Assembly (NCBI GenBank): GCA_050288705.1
Contig: JBNKEI010000019.1
Coordinates: forward strand, 1-44,483
Length of the DNA stretch: 44,483 nucleotides
Origin: JBNKEI01 sp050288705
GTDB lineage: Bacteria > Myxococcota > Myxococcia > Myxococcales > UBA5297
Direction: 5' to 3'
Of the stretch, positions 34,163 to 42,700 are shown in pieces; within the stretch, counting starts at the first letter, position 1, and every line of letters starts with the position of its first letter. Both the position numbers and the translations under genes were made by a program. The notes under the pieces are model-generated. The model made no database searches and was not told the DNA's origin. It saw nothing but the letters and a program-made list of their open reading frames with translations.

Positions 34163-37100
34163 CTATACAGATGCCCACGGATTCACGAACTCCTCCTCGT
34201 CCTGCGCAGACGGCGGGGAAGAATTTAGCTCTTGATCTGCGGGCAACGTCCAAACAGACGTCCACAGGTCATCCCATTCCAATCCGCTTTGCCTTGTTTT
34301 AGGGGGTTCTCGAACCGTTTTTTCTTGCGGCCCGCTAGGAACTGGTAATTTCTTGGCAGCCACTGGCACTTGAGGCGAACTTGTTGGCGAAACCTGATGG
34401 AAACTTGAAACTAGGGGAGAAACCTGCCCTTCATCCCCTTCATCCCAACTTAGCCGGGTTACAGGTGAAGCCATTTCTGATCTTTGCGAAGCAGGGGTTG
34501 CTAGGCTGACAGGCATGGGCTCATCTTTCGCATTCCGGGCAGCATCGTTCAACATGCGAACAATACGATCATATATTTCTAGATCTACCTTTGGCTTTGG
34601 CTCTTTTCTTTTCAATTTTTCTAAACTTGGTTTTTCATGATTTGCTTTTAGTTTTTCTTGCGGGGAGACATAAGCCAATGAATACAGTTCGGCTAGTAAC
34701 GCCTCTTTTCGCTCCTTATCTATATAGGTGGTCATACTATTGAGTGCCCGCTTAACAGCGTCGATATGCTTAAAAGCTTCTTCTTTGGCTTTTTCTCCTT
34801 CAAACCACTTTTTTGAGGATAAATTGCACTTGCGCAATTGCTCTATTGCATCGCGAGCTTCCTGTAGTGCGACTAGTGCGACATTATTATGATCATGCCC
34901 TTCCTCTAGCATTTCCTGCTTGAATTTGCCGACAGAAGAGGTAAACAGCTTACCCGAGACATAAATGGCTGGTCCTTCGAAATGAAAACCAAAATTTCTA
35001 AAATTACTTTCTTTGCCATTGTGTAGTCGGTCGATACTATCAGATAACTCTCTTAATGCATTAAATGCATTATTTAATGATTCATCGGTTACTCGATGCG
35101 TCAGCAATGGATTGATTTTTTGCATAAAGCTTGAACGCAATTTTTTAAATATAGCATTATATTCTTCTTCCAGACTTTTTCCATGAATCCAATTAGTTTG
35201 CAGACCCAGAGAATCAACAAGATTTTCTAGTTGACTTTTTAAATTTCTGAGTAACTCTTGTCGGTCTTGAGTTCCCCAGGAGCCAGCATCAAGATTGCCG
35301 AGGGTCTTCAAAAGCAACTTGGCGCGATTAATCACACTCTTTTTGTCGTAAAGAAAAATAACTTTTCCCGATTCAGTGTTTGCCTCAGCTTTTCCACCAA
35401 TTATCCGGGTAACGCCAGGGAAAGGAAGCGCTATTTCTTTTGTGTACTTACGCACATTTGCAATATTCATTTCCTTTATACGAAAATTTGATAAATCTTT
35501 GGCGAGCTCTTCCATTTTGGCAGCGCGCTCATCGTTGTCCTGAGGCAAATCCGCCAGCACTTCTGGTTTCAATTCCATACTAACAGTGATTGAATCACTC
35601 TGTTTTTTTAGCTGTTCCAGCACCTTGGGCAAACCGGGGGTCGCGTCACCCAAATAATTGTTTTTGGAAAACTCAGAAATTTTTTGGGGGTCAATTTCCC
35701 GATTAATTTTACTGATCTCAGAAACTATTTTATTAGAGTTAATCACCATACTAACCGTGATATCTTCGGGCCTTCCCTCACTTGAATAGTTCATGGCAAC
35801 TGTTTTCGACTTCGGCCCTAGCCGATCCCAGCTTTTGCCAAGTACTATACCTGGAAGAACAGCGGGCAAACCAGCCCTTCCCGTAGGGCCTATTATTGGT
35901 CCATCTTTGTTTATGGCGTCACCGTCCTTCATAAAATCTGTTTCTAGGACGGAAGCACCTATAAGATTGCCTTTAATTTCTCGAGGCCCAAATGGCCGGT
36001 TAGTAGTCTCTTTAGTATATTTGCCGTTGGGTTGCTTGGTTTCAGTTTGCGCGCTATTTGTTCCAAAAGTTGCAATTGCCTCTGGCACAAACGCCACCAA
36101 TGGTTTGCCAGTTGGTCCATGAAGTTTATTTGATTCTCCTTGAATTTTGTCCCAATTAGGGTGCTCGGTACCCATTGTACCAATCAAGACACCCGCAAAT
36201 GCAACTTTGGTTTCCTTTTCCTTCTTTTTTATTGATTCTGTGTTTGCAGATTCTTTTAATAATTCAAATAAATTAGCGCGACCAGAAAAGATATCGGTTA
36301 TTGCCCGCCCAACATTTCCGGCGCCATCGTCGTTAATGTTAAGAACAATACTATCTTCCTTTTTATGAGAATGCATTACTTTGAAAGCAACTTCGCCACC
36401 GGTGAATCCCCAACCTATCCCTTTCTTATCCATATCGGCGCCAACGCCTACCACTCCAGCACCGCCACGTAATCCTGCTTGGCCATATTTCCCCTTAAGC
36501 CCAAGGATTTTTACAGAAATTCCACTATCAGTTTTTGATATTGACAATTCAACATTGCTCAACTTCCCTCCATCAATAACAGGTATTGCCCACGCAACAA
36601 CAGGACCATGACTAGCCGAAGCTACCACCGCAGTACATACCAGCCTAAGAACTTCGGTATTAAAACCGACATCTTTCGACTTCCCCAAAGTAATACTGTC
36701 TCCCGTTTTCATATTGTTTATTAACTTATCGAACAAACAGGATACTTCGGATATAGATTTATTTTGTACTGATTTTCCCTCGTTGCTGGAACTTACATGT
36801 CTAACTATGCTAGACAAAACATCTGTTCTTTCTAGAAAAATATTCTGAATGCGATCAAACGCCCGGGCAGCATGGCCAAAGGGGTCGGTTTGCTCAATCT
36901 CTGAGCGACAAAGTAGGTGAGCTAGCGATTCATCCAACATTTGCTGAGCATCGGCCAAGCACTCATCGATATTATCACCCATACCTAGTTTTTTAATAGT
37001 TTCTGCAAGTATGGCATGTTCGGCTACCAGCTCAGCCGCAGCAGCCGAGATTCTGGGAACAACCACCAATCCGTCTTTAATTGCGCAATCTAGTTTTTGC

Positions 37101-39472
37101 ACGATTGGGTCATTTTCGCCGTGCAAAAATTGCTGAACTACTTTCATTTGAGTCAGTGTTTTTCTAGATTGGTTAACTAGCTCATCAGTATGATCGTCCG
37201 GTGGCGGTGCGGAATTTCTAAGCACTTCCAGATATTTCTCGGTTTTTTCTTTAGTTTGCCAGCCTAATTTGCCTATTAACTTGTCAACATCAGAGAAATT
37301 AATAAAACCACTAGCAGTTATTTTATCTAGTTTATGCTCATAGTTTTCTATTTGGGCCGCATACAATTCCATGGATGGAACGCGATTGTTACCATTCTTA
37401 CGTTTCTTTTCCCAACCATAATGACTAAGCTGTACGTATCTTTTCTTCAAAGAAACAAAAGGATTTGTCTTAAATTTTGATTTTAAACCGAGCCCGCTCG
37501 TTTCTTTGCTGGCTACGCTTCCAAAAAGTGTCATTACTTCAGCCTTACCTGGAGCTTGCAAATTTGCGTGAAAATTCTCAAAGGGATGCAGAGAATCCAC
37601 AGAAACTTGCTTCCAGGGCGACGATTTTTTGGATTCTGAAGCAGGACTATAGCATAGCAGAGCTCCGGTGATATTTCTTCCCGCGACCGTACCATCGGGT
37701 AAAGTTTCTAAACTAACCAGTGGTTCAGAGTGCGAATCTACTTTTTTCCACTCCCCAACTATCGGATTACTTCCTGTTTTATAAATTTGGCTTTGCCAAA
37801 TAGTTCCATTCGCATCTAACAACCATATTTTTCCATTGGAAGAGGTGGTGATAGACCGAGGATTGGAAGTATTCTTGGGCATTGACAAATTTATAGACTT
37901 GGCGCCGTCTTTAGAAATATTTGACAAATCTTGATAAGTTAATTCGCCATTTTTATTTAGGATAAACAAGTGGCTCTTGTTACTTGAAATCGCAAAATCA
38001 CCCACGTTTTCCGTTGCAATAACTTTTTTTGATACCGACCCATCTTGAGTTAATTCGATAATTGCATTTTTATGCCATGCATATAAACTCTTATCTGCGC
38101 CGAGCTTGATATGATCAACATCACTCAGATTTGTTTCAATTACTTCATCAATAGTTGGGTTATATCGAAATAATCTGCCATTTTGCGCCAGCGAATAGAA
38201 ACATCCTTCCGATCCGGGTAGCCAATGACCTTTTTTAGGCAAGGAAGCGAAAGCTGTAGATTCCACCGTAGTACCGTTAGGTGCAGCCGCTTGATTGCTT
38301 TTGGAGTTCGAAGACGAGTTTTCTTCAGTATCCGAACACAGATAAGAATCTCTTTCGCCAGCAATTGAGTCACGCGCCTGAATTGCCTCATGCAAAAGGC
38401 TTTCAATGGTAGCTCTGGTACTGGAATGCTGGTCCTTTTTTTGAATATATACTTTACAAGCATCAATCAATTTTGATAAAATATTTTCCAATTCGCGTTT
38501 TTGCCGCTCTCTTTTTCCAGGAGCCAATTCAAATTGATGGTAGTCATCTAATAATTTTACAATCGTTCTATATTCGTCTGATCTTTTCCTGTTAAAAAAA
38601 TTGTGCTTCGATTGCAATTTGCTACTGGTTAATTTGATTGAATACTCTTCGGGACGCGTTTGCGATTTTTTTTGGTGTACACTTTGATTATTGCCGGAAT
38701 TAGAAGGCGGATCTCCAGTAGCCGGATATAGATATGAATTTACATCTAAACGAGGAAGGCTATAATCTTCTCTCGTTTCATTAATTTTTTCTAGTAAAGA
38801 AGAGCCTGGACCCTCAGAAAATACATCCTGATCACTTTTAGAACTTTTTTTGGCGTTTTCAGAAGCTTGCGTTACGCTTTCGCCAGCGATTGAGTCACGT
38901 GCCTGAATTGCCTCATGCAAAAGACTTTCAATGGTAGCCCTGGTACTGGAATGCTGGTCCTTTTTTTGAATATATACTTTACAAGCATCAATCAGTTTAG
39001 ATAAAATATTTTCCAAATCACGTTGTTGCCGCTCTTTTTTTCCGGGAGTCAGCCTAATTAGATGGTAGTCATCTAACAGCTTTACAACGGCCATGTATTC
39101 GTCTGATCTTTTCCCGTGAAAAACGTTGTGCTTCGATTGCAGTTTGCTACTGGTTAATTTGATTGAATACTCTTCAGGACGTCGCAAATTTTTTTGATTT
39201 ACACTTTGATTGTTGCCGGAATTAGAAGGCGCTTCTCTAGCAGAAAAAAATTCTTGATTGTTTTTGGAACTATTTTTAGCATTTTCAAAGGCGTTTCGCC
39301 TATCTGCGCCTAAGCTTTGCTGATAGCCGGTTGATTCCTGTCCGGAGCTGCTGTGGCCTATTCCAGCCATTCCCTCAGCATCCTGTTGGATATCTGAGGC
39401 GCTCGCCTTACTCTTTTGTTGCCTGGCCTTCATCCATTTGGCGGGCGAAGGCATTTTATTGCTCAATAACAT
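34163..39472 (-). CDS. Giant AvrE/DspE-family-like effector protein A
   Basis: A 1769-residue protein with a strong GGAGGAG ribosome site and no signal peptide. Order: polar Ser/Gln/Asn-rich start (1-75); two copies of a helical module (about 80-198 and 254-373); a propeller-like stretch (about 405-650) with short repeats such as NGRLFRYNP, NGELTYQDL and NGKIWLLDANGTIW; GSVASKETSG; a helical region to about 980; a beta-rich region (about 985-1360) with GDSITLGKSKDVGFNTE, VELSISKTDSGISVKILG, TTNRPFGPREIKGNLIGAS and ITVSMELKPEVLADL; then helices and a disordered tail ending EEEFVNPWASV. In order and several anchor segments this follows DspE/AvrE type III effectors, which act inside host cells. 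The match is from memory. A large toxin or adhesin is the main alternative. Confidence 0.65.
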   Translation of the reverse strand: MLLSNKMPSPAKWMKARQQKSKASASDIQQDAEGMAGIGHSSSGQESTGYQQSLGADRRNAFENAKNSSKNNQEFFSAREAPSNSGNNQSVNQKNLRRPEEYSIKLTSSKLQSKHNVFHGKRSDEYMAVVKLLDDYHLIRLTPGKKERQQRDLENILSKLIDACKVYIQKKDQHSSTRATIESLLHEAIQARDSIAGESVTQASENAKKSSKSDQDVFSEGPGSSLLEKINETREDYSLPRLDVNSYLYPATGDPPSNSGNNQSVHQKKSQTRPEEYSIKLTSSKLQSKHNFFNRKRSDEYRTIVKLLDDYHQFELAPGKRERQKRELENILSKLIDACKVYIQKKDQHSSTRATIESLLHEAIQARDSIAGERDSYLCSDTEENSSSNSKSNQAAAPNGTTVESTAFASLPKKGHWLPGSEGCFYSLAQNGRLFRYNPTIDEVIETNLSDVDHIKLGADKSLYAWHKNAIIELTQDGSVSKKVIATENVGDFAISSNKSHLFILNKNGELTYQDLSNISKDGAKSINLSMPKNTSNPRSITTSSNGKIWLLDANGTIWQSQIYKTGSNPIVGEWKKVDSHSEPLVSLETLPDGTVAGRNITGALLCYSPASESKKSSPWKQVSVDSLHPFENFHANLQAPGKAEVMTLFGSVASKETSGLGLKSKFKTNPFVSLKKRYVQLSHYGWEKKRKNGNNRVPSMELYAAQIENYEHKLDKITASGFINFSDVDKLIGKLGWQTKEKTEKYLEVLRNSAPPPDDHTDELVNQSRKTLTQMKVVQQFLHGENDPIVQKLDCAIKDGLVVVPRISAAAAELVAEHAILAETIKKLGMGDNIDECLADAQQMLDESLAHLLCRSEIEQTDPFGHAARAFDRIQNIFLERTDVLSSIVRHVSSSNEGKSVQNKSISEVSCLFDKLINNMKTGDSITLGKSKDVGFNTEVLRLVCTAVVASASHGPVVAWAIPVIDGGKLSNVELSISKTDSGISVKILGLKGKYGQAGLRGGAGVVGVGADMDKKGIGWGFTGGEVAFKVMHSHKKEDSIVLNINDDGAGNVGRAITDIFSGRANLFELLKESANTESIKKKEKETKVAFAGVLIGTMGTEHPNWDKIQGESNKLHGPTGKPLVAFVPEAIATFGTNSAQTETKQPNGKYTKETTNRPFGPREIKGNLIGASVLETDFMKDGDAINKDGPIIGPTGRAGLPAVLPGIVLGKSWDRLGPKSKTVAMNYSSEGRPEDITVSMVINSNKIVSEISKINREIDPQKISEFSKNNYLGDATPGLPKVLEQLKKQSDSITVSMELKPEVLADLPQDNDERAAKMEELAKDLSNFRIKEMNIANVRKYTKEIALPFPGVTRIIGGKAEANTESGKVIFLYDKKSVINRAKLLLKTLGNLDAGSWGTQDRQELLRNLKSQLENLVDSLGLQTNWIHGKSLEEEYNAIFKKLRSSFMQKINPLLTHRVTDESLNNAFNALRELSDSIDRLHNGKESNFRNFGFHFEGPAIYVSGKLFTSSVGKFKQEMLEEGHDHNNVALVALQEARDAIEQLRKCNLSSKKWFEGEKAKEEAFKHIDAVKRALNSMTTYIDKERKEALLAELYSLAYVSPQEKLKANHEKPSLEKLKRKEPKPKVDLEIYDRIVRMLNDAARNAKDEPMPVSLATPASQRSEMASPVTRLSWDEGDEGQVSPLVSSFHQVSPTSSPQVPVAAKKLPVPSGPQEKTVREPPKTRQSGLEWDDLWTSVWTLPADQELNSSPPSAQDEEEFVNPWASV
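38352..38710. repeat. Internal duplication in giant gene A, unit 1
   Basis: About 360 bp that recurs at 38877-39232, starting CTTTCGCCAG and ending near TAGAAGGCG in both. It encodes the module with EEYSIKLTSSKLQSKHN, VVKLLDDYH, ENILSKLIDACKVYIQKKDQ and RATIESLLHEAIQARDSIAG. Confidence 0.9.
38877..39232. repeat. Internal duplication in giant gene A, unit 2
   Basis: Second copy of the module, 525 bp from the first at its start and 522 at its end, in frame. The run from CATCAATCA through CTGGTCCTTTTTTTGAATATAT is almost unchanged between copies; the other end is more diverged. Confidence 0.9.
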
Positions 39473-39777
39473 GCTGCTCCTCCCAATAGTAGAGTGCAGC
39501 TACATGTTTGCAAATAACCAGTTCAACGCTGTCGGCGACTACTTACAACTACACTAAACTGTCTATTGCTTAACTGCAACTAAATATGTTTTGGAATTCA
39601 AGTTTTGAGCGCAGGCGCCAACAAGAATAAGTGTAACTCTATGATATTAATCGGTTCTGGCTAAGAACTGCGACCTGATTAGTTTTAGGTCTACATATGC
39701 CTACAAAATCCCACTCACCCTGAAGGCCAGGGCGAGGAGGACTAAGTACTTTGTGCTAGTTTTACTCGCGATAACTT
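39473..39777. other. Gap between the two giant genes
   Basis: 305 bases without an ORF. It holds the likely terminator at 39714-39736, a second stem-loop at 39652-39670 (CGGTTCT, loop, AGAACTG) and, next to gene A, a GGAGGAG ribosome site at about 39477-39483. I could not fix a convincing sigma-70 promoter. A weak hrp-box-like pair (AGAACCGA and ACACTTA on the minus strand) is discussed among the rejected items. Confidence 0.5.
39714..39736 (-). terminator. Probable terminator of giant gene B
   Basis: On the minus strand CTCGCCCTG, loop GCCTT, CAGGGTGAG: a stem of nine positions with one mismatch, 41 bases after the stop of gene B, followed by TGGGATTTTGT. The T-run is short, so strength is uncertain. 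Confidence 0.45.
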
Positions 39778-42700
39778 TTAGCGGCGAAAACTATTCTGGC
39801 GGGGGACTGGCGAGTTTTGTCGGGATTGGTAGGTTGGTTCAGCAAATGGATTAGTGAATTCATCTTCTTCATTCTTATCGAAAGAAAACGAATTCTGCTG
39901 CCCGGATTTACTCCATTCTTCATAATCCTCTTGATCGTCATATACAGGAGAAGACGCCCATGGATTGGTAAATTCCTCGTCATTCACAGGGCGAGGAGGT
40001 GAGTTCTGAGATGATTCCTTACGGAACGCCCATAGATTATTGCTGGGCCCCTCGGCGTAACCCACAGACTTAGAGAGCTCTTGCTTTTGGACCCGCGCGA
40101 ATAGATCTGTTAATATGGGCTCATAATTATCCCTTGAACGGGGTGTTGCCCGATCTCGAACAAGACCAACTGGCGGCTCACAATATAGCTGTGGGCTAGA
40201 AGATGATCGCTTTTGTTCGGCCGGTAGCGTGCCGCCATCTGAAGATGATGGCTCTTGTTCGGCCGGTAGCGTGCCGCCAGCTATTGATCGGCTATTAGCT
40301 TGCAACTCGCGGTCGGCCAACGTTCGGCTGTTTTCGGCAGCGACTGGGGCTTGCGCCGAAATTTCTGGGGAAACCAGTTGAGAACTTTGCTCTTCCCTGC
40401 CAATCGGTTGTCCTACAGATGCCGTCTCTTGCCCATGCGAATCCACAGGGGAGTTGTTGGGCATAGGAATTCCTGCCGCCTTACGAGCAGTAGTTACAAG
40501 CCGCTCTATATCCTTGAGGGTGTATTCTTTGGGCTGGGTCTTAACACTGTTACCGAAGGCTTTGCTTAACTCTAGGTATTTTTTAATGGCACCGTCTAAC
40601 TCTTGGTGAAGATCACGGGGGTCAACTTCTGCTATAGCATTGACGCTTCCGAACTCGAGGCTCTTGAGCTGTTTAGCAAAATCTAAGGGTATTCCTAATG
40701 AATCGGACAGTACCACCTCCTGAGCAGTAGCCACAACCTCATTTGCATACCGAGAATTAGCTTCGTACTCCTCACGCTCGGAGGTGTTTTCAGGGGGCGG
40801 GTCACCCCATATTTTTTTGGTAAGGCCGTCGGAGTCAGCCTCTGCAATAGCATTGACGCTTTTGAAATCAGCGCTAATGAGCAATTTAGCAAATTCTGGG
40901 CCTACTTTTAATGAATCGGACAGTCTCTTTTGCCTGTGCCAATTCACAGTTCCCTTAAGGTCTTCGGGTATGTTGGTAAGGTTTATCCTCTTAGCATCAG
41001 CGACAAGCTGCTGCACATACTCTTCGGTGAATCTTTTGGGAATGGTTTTGGTTTCGAACGAAGCATTGCTATTCTTATTGATGGCATCGATTACAGCTTG
41101 GTAAAGAATATGAGGTTTAGCCTCGGCTATACTATCGACGCTTTTGTAATTGGTACTCATGAGCAGTTTAGCAAAATCTGGGGTTACACGATGCATACGC
41201 AATAAACCCGATAACTCTACTAGCTCGCGTACATCATTCAATTTCAGTTTGGTTTCATTATCAAAAACCGAAAAATCAGAGCGGGAAAGGCAATAAAGTT
41301 GCTCGGTATTCTCGATGCCAGCTTTTTTCAGGGTGGCTATCAAGTCGGCATTTACCCCCGGAAGTGATTCCAAAGGTCGTGGATTTGGGTACCAAGCCAA
41401 CCGGTCCAACAATCTAGTTACGTTGTCCCATTTTTCGTTGTTCGGACTTGATTCTACTCCTTGTAATGCTTTTTGATTTGTTTTCTTAGGTTTTGTTTTT
41501 TCTAACAGAGAACCGCCAACCAATACATGTAATTCGGCTATTATCGCTTCTTTAAGGTCATTATTTATTGCGGTCATCTCACTTAGAATCCGCTCAACCT
41601 CATCAATGTCATTAAAAGCTTTTTGCTTGGATTTCTTCAGATCAAACCGCCACGTTTTCGAAGATAAGGTGCGAACGCGCAATTGATTGATAGCACGATA
41701 AACTTCATTTAAAAGAGCACCGTTAGCATCGTCTTTATTATGAGCCTTATGGATTTTTTTTGTACTTTTATCGCTTTTATCAACAATTGGACTAAACAAC
41801 TCTCCCGAGGTAAGAATAGCTGGACCTTCGGATATTTCATATGGTTTAAATTCGCCTTTGTTTAGATTGTCGATTTCTTTTGACAATTCACTTAACGCCT
41901 CTATTGCACTATTTAGTGATTCGTCGGTTGCTTCTTGCGTCAGTTTTTTAACTTTTTCGGCAAATACGCTACGTTTCGTGTTCACCTTTTTTTTATAATC
42001 TTCTTCTATAGATTTGCCATGAAACCAATTGCCGTTTTGACTTAAAGACTCGACAAGATTATCTATTTGATTGATTGTATTTTTCAGCCGCTCCCGTTTT
42101 GCCTGAGTATCATAATTGTCACAGTCGCATAAACTCATCAAGAGTGACTGGGCATGCTTTATTATGCTTTCTTTGTCGTAAAAAAATTTAACCTCCCCAG
42201 GTTTCGAGTTTCTATTGAATGCGCCACCAGCTGACCGAGTAACGAGCGGAATCGGCACACCTAGAGTCTTTGGGAGCCTACGCGTTTCGGAAACATTTAT
42301 TTCTTTTATACGGAAATTTTTCAAATCTTTAGCGAGTTCTTTCATTCGTGCTTCACGTACCTTATTCTCCTCTGGCAGAGCTTTGAGCAGCTCGGGGTTT
42401 AATTCCATGCTAACGTTAACTGGATTAGGCTGCTTTTTTAGTTGCTCAAGCACCTTTTTCAAACCTGGAGCTTGACTAAAGATTCTTTCAACCATGGACT
42501 TCTCTTTATTGGCACTTTCATCAAACTTAGAACCTAGTTTATTGGCATTTTTTTCATATTCAGAAACAATTTCTTTAACATTTTTATCAAACTCAGAAAC
42601 TATATTGTTGGACTGAATCACAAGATTAACCGAAAGTTTTTCAGGCCTTCCATCTTCCGAGTAATCAATGGCCACCGATTTTGTCTTCGGCCCCATATTG

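Noticed and set aside
39628..39658. hrp-box-like pair (AGAACCGA and ACACTTA, minus strand) before giant gene A
   Set aside because: The spacer is 18 bases rather than about 15-16 and both halves have mismatches. HrpL-type control is also not known for this kind of genome. Worth a motif scan, but not called.
40300..40569. 89-codon plus-strand frame and others inside the giant genes
   Set aside because: Antisense shadows of well-supported long reading frames; no ribosome site or family likeness.
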